This document shows positions 9,886 through 21,125 of a DNA stretch of 64,000 nucleotides, one piece after another. The notes under the pieces were generated by a model. That model had not been told where the DNA came from. It searched no databases and worked only from the letters and a program-made list of their open reading frames with translations. Made by a program: the position numbers and the translations under genes. Numbering within the stretch: position 1 is the stretch's first letter; every line of letters starts with the position of its first letter. The stretch is from Imbricaverruca yamaguchii. Lineage: Eukaryota; Arthropoda; Thecostraca; Neoverrucidae. The stretch is taken from the NCBI GenBank assembly GCA_034440575.1, contig JAOTOL010001340.1:151501-215500 (forward strand), read 5' to 3'.

Positions 9886-12078
9886 ATGAAGACCCGCGCT
9901 TCCACCAAAGGGCTTTTGGTTCCTTCTGAACTAAAAACAAACCGACTGCCCACGAGAATTGACGTTCTGAATTACTTGAGTAAAGTGAATAGAGACTCAT
10001 GCGTTGCGAACAAAAGGTTGAAAGAGAGGCTAGCACCCCATATAAAGTTTGTCGCGGAAAGTGTGATGAAAATGTGGTGCTGCGAAGGAATACCAATTGT
10101 TGGGAGGGCCCGAGTCGAACATATGGTTCGAGAATGCCGCTATCGCTACTTGCGATACATGAAAACTGTTGGAAAGAAGTCGGCATCACCAGGTGTACGT
10201 CCGTCCGGTGATGAGTGGTTTTGAAAATTGTTTGATATAGCCCGCTGCAAATGTGCTGATATCGATAGCTGCAAATGTGCGATGGCCGACAAAGTGCCAC
10301 GAATGGAGTTTCCCTTTATCCAAGACCAGAGAGGACCTCGCCAAATGCAAATCGGCACCGCAGATATCCGTGAAACCACTCGTCGACGCGCCATGGACTA
10401 AAGGAGGCGTCTGACCGCCGAGAGAGTCACATCACCACAACCGGGACCTTCTGGGATGGCCCAGCTAGATTCTAATTCAGACCAAGATTCCGCCACAGAT
10501 TCATCATCGCTCACATCTGTAGTCAATGAGTCAGAGTATATGGTGAACAGTAACATAGACGAACTGCTAAATACGGCTCTAGCAGCAGATCGGCACGGAG
10601 TGTCTAATCGTGCGTGCGCTGCGATCATAAACGGTTTCCAAGTGGACATTGGTCGGATCACTTCTGACGATATGGACTGCATAGTGGATAGCAAAACAGT
10701 ATGGCCAGCAAGAGATCGGATTAGAAGAGAGATAGTAGCCAAGAGCCATGAGGATCATGCAGGTCGTGTATCTGGTCTCTACTTCGACGGTAGAAAAGAC
10801 GACACGCTTATGACAGCCAGTTCAAAGAAGACGGAAGAGCACATTGTGGTTGTATCCGAGCCAGACAGTGCATACTTATGACATTTTACCCCACAGACTG
10901 GGAAAGCGGAGGACATTTTTCAGGACCTGAACGCCGTGGCATATGAGTTTGGTGCGGATGTTTCTGTGCTTGGCTGTGACGGCACGAAAGTTAATACTGG
11001 CCAAAAAGGTGGTGTTATCCGTTTGTTTGAGCTCGGACAAAAACGCCCCTTCCACTGGTTTGTGTGCCAACTTCATGCAAATGAACTTAATCTTCGTGCA
11101 GTATTTAGCCAGTTAGATGGAGTCACAACAGGACCTAAGTCGTTTAGTGGGCTGATTGGCCGGGCTGCTGCAGGCGCAGTAGAAACCTTGCCAGTGGTCG
11201 ATTTTGAGCCAATCGATGGCGGAAATGTTTCAGAAATGAAGCAGGAGATTCTCAGTGACCTAAGTTCAGATCAGGCTATTCTGTACAGTCTGGCGCGTAG
11301 TGTCCAGACTGTACAGAATAGCCTGATCTCAGATAGAACTGCGAAAATGAAGATCGGTGCACTAAACCACTCCAGGTGGCTGACTCTGGCGGCGCGAATT
11401 CTCCGGCTCTACATATCAACCGAACAGCCATCAGACAGTCTGAGAATGCTAGCGGAGTTCATCGTGTGCCACTATACTCCCATGTGGTTCTGCATCAAGA
11501 AGAACTGGAAATGTTCTGACGGTCCTGGCAATGCGCTGCACAGCGTGCAACTTCTCAAAAGTTTGCGACCTGAGATAGCGCCCATGGTGCAGCCGGTAAT
11601 ACAGCGCAACAGCTACTGGTGTCACCCTGAGGCAGTACTGCTAGCAATGGCAGCGGGCCAAGATCAAGAGACACGGGAAAGGGCGGTCACTCAAATCCAG
11701 CAGTGTCGCAGAACTCAAGTCGATTGTGATACTGACGAAGTGCGGAAGTTCAAGCTTCCAAAAGTGAATATGGGGGCAAACAGCATCATGGAGCTGATTG
11801 ATTGGTGTAATGAGGCGATAACCGAGCCGCCCTTGACGCAACAACTGTCCGATGATGACTTACTAGACATCATCGCGAGTCCTCTCGAAGTACCGCCATA
11901 CCCCGTGCACAGTCAGACGGTGGAACGGATGGTGAAAGTGGTGACCGAGGCGTCTTTGAAGGTAATTGGTAAAGAGGCCCGCCACGGTTACATTGTGGCG
12001 AAGTTGAAGCACAGGTCAGCAATGCCAGTGCTCAGCAGCAAAAAGGATTTCATGTCGGGTTTTCTGTCGAGCATGTAG
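9886..12078 (+). pseudogene. hAT-like transposase, copy 1 (three in-frame stops)
   Basis: Single-frame transposase gene of about 730 codons starting at ATG 9886 (MKTRAST), interrupted by stops at 10222 (TGA), 10399 (TAA, Glu codon in copy 2) and 10879 (TGA, Gly codon in copy 2). The N-terminal third has a CKCAD...CKCAM cysteine pair (10245-10290) that could bind zinc. The core has GLYFDGRKDD, then LGCDGTKVNTG (10967-11000) whose Asp is a candidate first catalytic Asp. The C-x2-H motif CQLH follows at 11065, a signature of many RNase-H-fold transposases. A conserved block HSRWLTLAARILRLY lies downstream. The protein belongs to a family I recognise as common but unnamed in invertebrate genomes. 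The region 11268-11329 carries an inverted duplication absent from copy 2. The final catalytic Glu is not assigned. Confidence 0.75.
11268..11329. repeat. Perfect 26-bp inverted repeat with 10-bp loop
   Basis: Arms 11268-11293 and 11304-11329 are exact reverse complements around CGCGTAGTGT. Copy 2 (60239-60306 region) has only the first arm, so the second arm arose in copy 1 after the copies separated. The change replaces two codons by five and keeps the reading frame. Confidence 0.9.
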
Positions 12079-12489
12079 ACAAGTAGTACAGTTATAAAAT
12101 GATAGTTCGTACAAAAAAATGTGGCCGCTCGTACAAAAGGTGACGTCGCTGTATGCCCGTCTCCTTCGGTTGTAGTGGAACGGAGCATGATGCCGATTTC
12201 GCCTGGTCTATTTGTCATAACAATAAGATATCAAGTGTCTCAGAATGATTTAATTGGTCTTCGATGTAAACAGACGAGGAATTTTGAAGATTTTTAAGCT
12301 TTCAAAAGTGAAAATATTAGCATTATACGCCGATAGATCTACTGAGTGAAAATGGAACGAACAAGCGACGTAAAGTGAACCTTTCTTTCATGCGTCAGAT
12401 ATCCAGGCCACTTATTAGGCGACTGGTGCTTATCAAAAGCCTTTTACCCCACTAAACACTTTCATTGAGTTTTATTAATGAGCTTCATC

Positions 12490-12790
12490 ACCAGAATCCA
12501 TTCATCAGTCATCCACAGCACCGACTGCCGTCTTTTTCGTCACAGCGCCGCGGCGGCGCTCCGCCGGTGGCCGGACGCGTGGTGTTAGATGCCAATCGCA
12601 ACGGAGCGCCATCACTGGAGACTTCAACGCCGGGCGCCCGGCAAATTTGTTTCTTTATCGGCCTGTCGCATATTTTGTTTATTGTTTGATTTCGATTTGG
12701 TTACGACCACAGGTTTTTTTAGGTGATCTGCACGATAATTTCACTAAGCAAAGTGCAATTTCCAAAAAAGGTCCTTCGTGACACACCCTA
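12490..12790 (-). repeat. Right terminal inverted repeat, transposon copy 1
   Basis: Reverse complement of 9042-9332 apart from the 60-bp tip region. It ends GACACACCCTA at 12790, and the palindrome GCCGGGCGCCCGGC is at 12629-12642. Its tip region matches the left end of copy 2 (58793) better than its own partner, suggesting recombination between copies. Confidence 0.85.
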
Positions 12791-12798
12791 GTGCACAG
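12791..12798. repeat. Right target-site duplication of TIR transposon copy 1
   Basis: GTGCACAG directly after GACACACCCTA, pairing with GTGCACAT at 9034-9041. Confidence 0.75.
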
Positions 12799-15684
12799 GG
12801 TGGGGGGAATCTTAAAGACTTTAGCAAGGCATGTAAGAGAGAGAGACAATGCGACGGAAGAGGCGGGATCGAGATGTCCGTCCAGACCCGATCGGATGTA
12901 GCACTGCTGTGGGGATGTCTGGAGACGATGCCATGCCAACTGCACCAGCAGCAACCACTGACTCTGCCTCCCTCGACTCTGACAGTGATGTAGACGACCC
13001 CAGCCTAGCTGCTGTCAAGTCGGAAATGCATGACGAGCCCAACAGTGACCCCATGGACGAGGCGAGACCGACAAGGAAAGTGGTCATGGACACAGACGAT
13101 GTACCGCCGACAGACGGACACGAGACTGGACGCAGACCTGACGAGCGTATGGACAGTATTTCAGTCGGCCACCCTGCCAACGTGGACTGGAACAGACTAA
13201 AATGTATTTCGTAAAGATTGGATAAAATCAATGCCCATGCTGATCTCCTCGCCCGGGAATTTGTAGTTCTTCGCCACAATTGAGCGCAGACAACCCTGGC
13301 CGGCAAATCAGTGCACTAAAAGAATCAATCGACAATTTGAAGGAAGCCGTGCAGTCAGTGCTGATGGATAGGCGTGCCGCTGGAGGTGGACAGAAAGACG
13401 CCGGGATGGACACGGACACTGACACACCAACTGACGTTTTCCATTGGCTCGTGATGGACCACACTGGCCAGAGTGACTGTGCTCGGTGTAGCACCTGCAC
13501 ACGATTCGGCGCGAGGGGTGGGAAAAAGCTGAGCTCTGGGTAACTAAACCTGTCTATCTAGGGCGATACAAAAAGCAAAGGCTAATAACCCACCAGAGCT
13601 CCGACCGACATCAACGAGCAACTGAAGTCATGAACGCGACCAAACAGATACCTACAATTGGTGAGCTGACAGCTGGGATGATATCTAAAGCCAAGGAAAT
13701 GGCGTAACAAATATGACGATAGACTACAACGGTGTCCTATGGAGAGACTCGTACGAGGATCATGCTCACGAACATTTACTGCTCAACACCCATGGCTTTG
13801 ACGTGGGAAACCAGCATCAGACTGGACCAGCCGCTGCCCAGGCCGTGAACGTCATCTATGACGTGTTTACCGACTAGGCATCGCGGCACCTCAAGACGCC
13901 GAACCCCGCGACTGGCCGCCCCCGACACATGCACTTGACAATGGACAAATTCACTGAGACCCATAACCAGCGGCAGGCAGTGAATGTGCGAACTCTGGAC
14001 AGCGACGGCTCCCCGATGGTCGTGCACAGCACGACTGCCGTAGTGCGGAACTACCCTGACCCAGTTCCGGACTACACGCGACCCAAACACCGACCAGCTC
14101 TGGGACACGGGACCGACACGAGGCCGACGGACGGGGGGTGACGAGTCACGTCGATTGTCTCGGACATGACTTCGGACTTATTGACGAGGACATCAGCATT
14201 CAGGTTCCTCTTCCTCGTCTGAGTGTGAGGCAGTTTATTCTGGTAGCAAAAACGATTTCCGCCGGATATGGAAGGACCAATTTAACAGAAGTCACGTTCA
14301 TCTAGATGACCGTGACCACCGCCTCGAGACTTTATTGTCGAAAGTGATGAACGAGGAAGAATCGACTTGGATGCTGGAGTACATGGACAGCCTGCACCAG
14401 TTGATCAGCCTATTTCATGGGTCAGTACTCCTGAAACGACAGCTGCGGAGGGCATCTGCCCAGCTGGATGTGATTAGCCTGTCTTTGCAGCGGCTGATCG
14501 AAGCCCGCTTCGTGGAGTACTTAGTCATGGCAGTGACCAAAGTCCTCCACAACCGAGCTGCCATGATCAATGTTCTCCAAGACATGATCGCTCAGGGGTC
14601 GTTTTTTACTGGGTCGGCCCAGCGGGTTCTCCGGACGCTGGAGAGCCGGGAGTTTGTGATGGCGTCGCTGATCATCATCGATGTGATGACGCCCGCTGTG
14701 GCACTGAGTAAGGCTGGCCAGTCTGCGCTGTACTCGGTGTTTCGGGACCGCCAGGAAGTGGACAAGTATCTGTCCACCCTGAACAGAATTGCAGTGGGTG
14801 AATTATCTGGCCAGCTAGAGAGGGAGGGACCGGCGGTGGCTGACGGCACCGGTTTTCGAGGCGCCGAGGTCTGAGTGACCGAGCAGCACCGGCTGCGGCG
14901 TAGTGACGTAGAACGCGACGCGACTGGCATGACACAGGCGACTCGACGACGATCTGACCTGGTGGCGGCGATCCTGCGACGTAGTTCAACTTATCTTGAC
15001 CCGACTGACATTGAACGACTCATAATTCACACATTCAACATGGACAGGATCGCCTCAACTAGCGCAGACTCTGACTATGGTGAGGCGGCGTTTTCAGACC
15101 TGGCCGAACGGCTGAGTCTGGGGAGTGTGAAGCTGCCAGGCCATCCGTGCAGTGACAGCTGCTCAGGGACCAAATGTGTGTGCCTCGTCTCCCAGTATCG
15201 CGTTTTCAAAGAGTGCGTGGGAGAGAGAGAGACACAGGGACTTCGCTGAGTGGCTGCCAACTGGCCAGTCCAGCGGTGTAAAAAGTTGGTGTCCCGAGAA
15301 CATCCTGCGCACCTTCCAGGACGTGCAGACTGGTCTGCACAGGGACATCCCTGATATGGTCGAGGTGGCAGAGATATGCCTACTCATGTCTCGAAGCCAG
15401 TCCAATACAGAACGGGTGGGAAAAACTGCAAAGCATGTGAGGATCGCATCGAGGGAAAATTCGATGAAACAAAAGAGGAAAACAAGGATAGGGCAAAGAA
15501 AGAGGTGTTCATCATCGAGAATAAGGTGCCTTTGAGATTCTTTCCTGCGGCTGCCGTCACTGACAGATGGCTCAGAGATCACCGCCCAGAACTCAAGCGT
15601 ACCGTGACTGACAGACAGTCCCTCACAGTAAAAAAACTGAACCGAGTATCCGGGCGCCTGGAATTTATGTTTTTCCAAACATGA
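12799..15684 (+). pseudogene. Older hAT-type transposase gene, main part (degenerate)
   Basis: Continuation of the gene begun at 8944. The frame changes several times, but the segments read in a sensible order. Acidic Ser/Asp-rich linker (12849-13211). Coiled-coil-like RLDKINAHADLLAREFVVL and ISALKESIDNLKEAV (13215-13370). Cys-rich CARCSTC followed by WVTKPVYLG and QRLITHQSSDRHQRA (13478-13625), resembling a TTF-type zinc finger of hAT proteins. PRHMHLTMDKFTETHNQRQA (near 13920-13980), a candidate first catalytic Asp region. A helical block at 14335-14871. AEICLLMSRSQSNTERVGKT near 15370-15425, which matches the hAT C-terminal dimerisation signature. WLRDHRPELK lies near 15570. At least five frame breaks and stops show it is dead. 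The middle near 14150-14330 looks deleted. A transposon origin is more likely than a host gene, but its own termini were not found. Confidence 0.65.
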
Positions 15685-15889
15685 AAAGAGCGCTGCTAGT
15701 AAGAGACAGGAATAAATGTGTACAATATGTCATGACATGCTTATCATTGTATGTGCGATATCGATGAGATGGAGGAGAGGGAGAGCGGTATCCATTATTT
15801 CACGGTATGTCTGGTTTGTTCATCTGTTCATGATCTGTTTCACGATATTACTGATGTGTCCATATCGGTACAGCGAGTGCTCATGTGAG

Positions 15890-16056
15890 CAAGGATGGTT
15901 GGTTATTGGTTTAACGACACGTCGACCGTTGAGTCATAACGTCACCAACCTCTCACGCCGATTGGTCGCGGGCGAGGAGTAGCGACAGGTGAGACTCGAG
16001 CACACAACCTTTCGATTGTGACACGAGCAGCTTATCCATAGACCGCTCGTCCCCCA
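15890..16056 (-). repeat. tRNA-derived SINE, copy A
   Basis: On the minus strand the sequence starts with a tRNA-like head: TATGGATAAGCTGCTCGTG resembles an A-box region, and GTGTGCTCGAGTCTCACC resembles a B box (GGTTCGANTCC) with its closing stem. A unique body follows (CTACTCCTCGCCCGCGACC...) and the end is GTTAAACCAATAACCAACCA. A second copy of almost the same length lies at 35275-35440 in the same orientation. It is not a functional tRNA because the cloverleaf is not closed. The class call is an inference from box spacing and the shared body. Confidence 0.55.
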
Positions 16057-18787
16057 TATGAGCGAGAAAGCTAGGGTGCTGAAATGTTAGTGTGGAAAGG
16101 TGTGTTCTAATTTGCATTTTGTTATGAGACACCGATCTGCACATGCATATGTATAACAAGAACACTGTCCTGAGTATGTTGTACATGAGCGTGTGCTCCT
16201 TCAAGCAGACCAGTTTAATTGTTTTCGCATGTATTCATTCATGCTAAAGCGCACGTGCCGGCGTGTCAAGCCCGCGCTTTCTGCCCTTGCATTACTACTA
16301 GAAGAGCGCGAGAAGGTATGTTTGCGTGGTGGGGCGTTTTACCGAGCTTCCCCTAATGCATGGTATTACAGATTTTAAGCGATTGCATCACTCAGACTTG
16401 AACGGTTATGGTTATTGATGCCATAATACTCATATTTTATGTTCCGAGTGTGTACTACATCATTGGCGTTGAAAGAACGTGGAACGATGGACAAACACAA
16501 GAAAAGCTGTTGCTTCAATTCAACGAATCCAAGTCGCATTGGGGATATGCAAAGTAATTATCTCCGTGAGATAGTACGATTTTGGTTTCGCTGTTGACTG
16601 GTATTCGTAGAACCTATCCACATTTCCAGTCACGCTCGCGATCATATCGATTCGAAGTTCAGCCATACACAATTAAAGTTGTTATTGGCTTGGTTAGTGC
16701 TTCCGTTGTTGGCGTCGGTGCTGGTTGTTCAGATGCCTCATTTCACGCTTATATTAAATGTTGATGGTGTGCTGTACTATTTATTTACAAAGTCCAGCTG
16801 TTTGATCGAGTTGCGGCATGGCCTTCACCAGAGATGATGATCCCTTGAGACCAAATGACTAAGGACATAAACACATCACAAAAAGCAAAACAAAAGCAGT
16901 GTCAGTATTAGCGACATTGCCGTAGTTACGGCTCCAGTTACAGCCGAAAAGCAGACGTATAAATATCCAGACAGATGATTCGAAAGTGCTGTCAGACACA
17001 GACATTGAACTGGTGATACGGTCGTTCTGCAGGCACTGGTTCAGCATTTGAGGACGTGGAAGGTCACAGGTATGATGACAGTTATCTGGATTGCATAGGT
17101 CAGCACCGCCACCCAGGGATGTAGGCTTCGTGATCAGGTCTGCATGATGAGGACTGGTCAGCGAGGCAGTGGCTAAGGTGGATGGTACCTGCAACACAAT
17201 GCCAAACCAATCAAATACACCCACATGCAGCTCATGGCATTTGGGTGAGGCCACCATCCACGTTGTACACGCAGGTTTAAGTGGCAGGTCCTAGATGCGC
17301 AACATTTATCTTCTCCAAGGGACGGAACAGTCAATTACTTCGCATTTACCTTTGTACCTTTGCACGCATCACGGTCTGCCATCATACACATTGAGGAAGA
17401 CCACAGCCATCAAGCACCCGGCATGCACAGGTGAAACAAACATGTCCAAGTATAACATGGAATGTAGGTCTTTGATAGGGTAGTGCACAGATGTCTTTCC
17501 GCCACGTGTGGCAAGATTAATGTGAATAAGTACCAAACAGTGGAATTGCCTGTTTCATTTCAAGCACCGCGCTACATTCATGAACTCAATAAAGAAAGGG
17601 AGAAGCAAAATGAGAAGCATGTGAAGGTACTGACCTCAACAATGTGGTTCAGGAAGAGTGGACGCAACATACAATTTGTCCAAATTTGTATGATTATGTT
17701 TGCTACTCTGGCCATGTGTTTATTTTATTAGTATGATGACGCAATCTGGGTTTTCATCATGATGCATCTATTCAGCATTTTTCATATTTCACTATCTGAG
17801 TGATTTTGTTTTTCATCTGCACAGGTACTGGAAAAGTAATTTTAAGACACTGCACGGGACCCTTTCAACCGCCGTGCCAGTCTTGCCGCCACCCATACAG
17901 GGATTTAGCTTGGGACGACGAACTCGACCAAGTCCGGTTTGGCGATGTTTCGATGCTCGTTGACTTGCCATTCGTGGGTGCAAGTGATCAGTCCGATCGA
18001 AGTGCCCTGAAGCTCTAGAAACTAACTAGCCGGACTTGCCATTCCTGGAGACTGGTTCAGCCATCGCACTAACTTTTCCAGGGCAGATAAAAAAAACTGT
18101 CCATATGCGATACACAGCATGCCATATCCATTCAACTGTGGCAAATACACATATTTTTTGTTTACCTTAGTGTTCACCTCCCAGATCGTATCGAATGGTT
18201 CAATACCAGGTGCTAGTTACGTCGCCTAGTTACCTTCATATTTATCGGAACATCGTCGGTGAAGCAAGTGATGTTTCGTGATTAAATATGCATGATGTGC
18301 ATTTAAAAGACTGCAGCTTACGGCACAAATTCAGAATTGTATCTAGGAATTTTCAGATTACGGGATGAGGCGAAAATCGAAGTCATAGAAGTTGATGAGT
18401 GATGAAATGTTGAAGCAATCAGTTTAAAAATAATATCGTCATAAAGTACACATTCAGTAACACTTCCATTATTTGGGAAAATGAAAGACAGTGCAACATG
18501 TAAGCAAATACTAATATAGATAACCACTGGACTACATGCATTGCACGACACATGGACACATGGACACATGGATACTTAAATGGACACCACTGCATTGCAC
18601 GAAAAAGAGCAATCCAATGGCACCTGTCAAGGGGGATGGGTAAGGAGAAGGGAAATCCCACATTAAGAACGGTCTGTCGTATGAGCGTTAAATATTGTAG
18701 TATGCATTGTGAGTGTTACCTTACACAAAATCACCAGCGAATTATTGAACGAAAAAGCGATGACGCCAGTGCCGGCTGGGCGCAGCC
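16057..18787. other. Unassigned intergenic DNA
   Basis: No gene, RNA or repeat recognised with confidence. Short frames at 16859-17257 (-) and 17483-17731 (+) lack family motifs. A small ACATGGACACATGG repeat lies at 18548-18572. Confidence 0.4.
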
Positions 18788-18951
18788 GCTCCGGAGGACA
18801 GAGCTGTCCCGTAGCGCGGGGCATCGCCGCTCCGGAGGACAGAGCTGTCCCGTAGCGCGGGGCGCCGCCACTCCGGAGGACAGAGCTGTCCCGTAGCGCG
18901 GGGCATCGCCGCTCCGGAGGACAGAGCTGTCCCGTAGCGCGGCGCGCCGCC
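18788..18951 (+). repeat. 41-bp minisatellite, array 1 (4 units)
   Basis: Units starting at 18788, 18829, 18870 and 18911 with exact 41-bp spacing. The core is CTCCGGAGGACAGAGCTGTC followed by CCGTAGCGCGGGGC. The same unit in the same orientation forms array 2 at 20839. Long open frames across it are a by-product of a stop-poor unit. Confidence 0.95.
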
Positions 18952-20835
18952 GCACAGTGTGATATCTCAAGGGAAAACTGGCCATAAATGCATTTCTCTA
19001 CTATTTTTTGCCGGATTTCCGGTGCCATTGTATCAGCAAATGATTGAAGCATGCGAAATCACAGTTTTTATGAACATTTTCACAAGATTTGACATAGAAA
19101 TAAATCAATGAACATGGACAACATTACGTGTATAAAAAAACACTCACACCTGCACAAATGTTGTACCAGTTTCACGATTGATAAAGGTAAGCTGCATTTT
19201 GAAAACCTGGACAAGTGAGATATGAAATGATAGCTGAGAACATTTTCATTGCGTTAAGCAATTCAAAAAGGCATACACCAGTTAACAATATGCTATGTGT
19301 CGTCAAACAATCAGCAATTGCAATAGTCGTTCACCTTTTTAGTACCTCGAAGTTCAAGTAAGGTTTTAAAAAAACGCACAAAAGCGCACAGCCAGAGACC
19401 AATCCCAATGAAATCAGCGATCCTTTGACTATATGTGCCGTACGTTTCAGCCGCACCTAGCCGCTCTAACACCGATAGTGATCAATTGTATCCCGATAGG
19501 CCGCGGTGCGGTGCGGTGGCCAGCCGGGGCGGCATGGGAAAGCTCAAGTTGGACGCCGCGACGCGTCGGCTGGCGGGTATCTTGACCGGGTAACCTGATC
19601 CAGTAGTTGCTATGCCAAAAAGTCCCCTAACTGACTAGGCGACTGAGTCGAGATAAGTCACGCACAGTGTCTCCCACGGCAGGGAAGCTGTCTGCCTGTA
19701 AGGTTCGGGTCATTATAGTTGGATACAGTGAACATGGAGGTGCGCATCAGAAGAGGAATTGGTGGACTTGCTAACCAGTGCAAAAGCGTCTGGGCGTGGG
19801 AACTAGCTCACGTGTTTAATTATAGTTTGCAGTTGATCATAGAGAAAATCCCTCAGGGATGCCTCCGAAGTGAGTCGTCGATTGTGGACTTCAGAAAGGC
19901 GACCGACTTATCGCCAAGAACTTAAAAGGAAAGTGGGTTAAGTGCATGCGAGCCCAGAACAAATTCAGAAGTCAGTTTGCGACTAATCTTTCGGGAAACG
20001 AGGTGTCCTCCGTGTCCCTGAAACGTGGTGGCCACGTCGTGAGTGATGATGAAGCCAAGACCCCCCTTGATGACGAGACTGTGAGGAGAGCGAGCGCGAG
20101 GGCGACCAACTAGAATCTACGATCACATCAGCGCACGTTCTCAGCTTCGGGCATCCTCAAGAGTTATTCAACAGCACAGTTTTCTGCAGCTCGTGGAGGT
20201 TGCCAGGCAAAGTGCTCGTGCTGCGAGCATGAAGGACGCAACTTTCGTGTTGCGACAGGTGGACATGCGACATCACCGGATCGGCCCAGCAAGATTCGCG
20301 GGGCTCAGAAGCTGAAGTGAGCCAACCTGAGTGCATATCTTAGTCTTGTATTTTGGCGTAATTTCAGCCACTCAGGACAAGACCTTGGATCTATTCTGCT
20401 TGGCAATTATAAGGTTACATTTCCACCGCAGAATACTCGCAAAACAAATGCTCACTAATAATCATCCAATATATAAGCGCCAACAGACTTTACTTATGAT
20501 GTCACCATGATGTCATCATGTATAACCGGACATCGACATTTTAGTACAAGGTACACTAGATACTCATGTAGGTGTGTGCACAATTTGAGCTATCTATCTC
20601 AATTGGTTCCCGATATATTTCGCGGAAGCGAAATGAGTGGAGCGGAATGTTCCCTTCCCTCTAGCAGGTATAACCTCTGACATTCCTGGGTTAGGCAATA
20701 TTTAAGACAATAAATCTTCCCCATATGATCCAAATTTTAAGCTCTTTCGACTAAGACCAAAGTCGCCCCGGTAACTAGCATACTTTGTCCGCTATGATTT
20801 GTGGCCAGTTTTTCCCTCGAGTTATCACAGTGTGC
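18952..20835. other. 1.9-kb segment bounded by 33-bp inverted repeats between the two 41-bp arrays
   Basis: The left boundary (18952-18984, GCACAGTGTGATATCTCAAG...TGGCCA) and the right boundary (20802-20835) are imperfect reverse complements, about 30 of 34 positions. The arrays on their outer sides run in the same direction. Inside there is no recognisable transposase. A weak frame at 19719-19921 and the segment near 20100-20320 have no family motif. This could be a non-autonomous mobile element whose ends carry the minisatellite. I cannot name a class. Confidence 0.5.
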
Positions 20836-20838
20836 GCC

Positions 20839-21125
20839 GCTCCGGAGTACGAAGCTGTCCCGTAGCGCGGGACATCGCCGCTCCGGAGTACGGAGCTGTC
20901 CCGTAGCGCGGGACATCGCCGCTCCGGAGTACGGAGCTGTCCCGTAGCGCGAGGCATCGCCGCTCCGGAGTACGGAGCTGTCCCGTAGTGCGAGGCATCG
21001 CCGCTCCGGAGTACGGAGCTGTCCCGTAGCGCGGGGCGCCGCCGCTCCGGAGGACAGAGCTGTCCCGTAGCGCGGGGCGCCGCCACTCCGGAGGACAGAG
21101 CTGTCCCGTAGCGCGGGGCGCCGCC
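20839..21125 (+). repeat. 41-bp minisatellite, array 2 (7 units)
   Basis: Units start at 20839, 20880, 20921, 20962, 21003, 21044 and 21085. The first five contain CCGGAGTACGGAGCTG and the last two CCGGAGGACAGAGCTG, the form found in array 1. Array 2 is therefore a mosaic of two subfamilies. Confidence 0.95.

Larger units (their letters stand above)
9042..12790 (+). mobile_element. hAT-like DNA transposon, copy 1 (3.75 kb, long TIRs)
   Basis: Complete element with inverted termini TAGGGTGTGTC...GACACACCCTA. The inverted repeats are about 290-300 bp long (9042-9332 and 12490-12790) and imperfect near the tips. TAGGG fits the YARNG terminus of hAT elements, and the flanking 8-mers are nTnnnnAn. 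The interior holds one transposase gene on the plus strand. The element sits inside an older hAT-type transposase gene. A second copy in opposite orientation occupies 58793-62522. Known: 8-bp duplications and these tip bases are hAT hallmarks. Inferred: superfamily membership, because TIRs this long are unusual for hAT. Confidence 0.85.

Noticed and set aside
9235..10300. Minus-strand Pro/Ser-rich frames of 194 and 232 codons (and equivalents at 61263-61967 +)
   Set aside because: They run antisense to the transposase gene and its GC-rich 5' region; the antisense frame at 61263 is kept open only because the two copies are similar.
12849..15684. The split gene as a domesticated (host-useful) hAT-derived gene
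   Set aside because: Several stops and frame changes outside the insertion indicate plain decay; no evidence of selection.
15890..16056. A functional tRNA gene on the minus strand
   Set aside because: B-box-like sequence is present, but acceptor and anticodon stems do not pair, and a SINE body follows.
18663..19052. 129-codon minus frame and the 164-codon minus frame at 20825-21319
   Set aside because: Repetitive translation of the 41-bp minisatellite.
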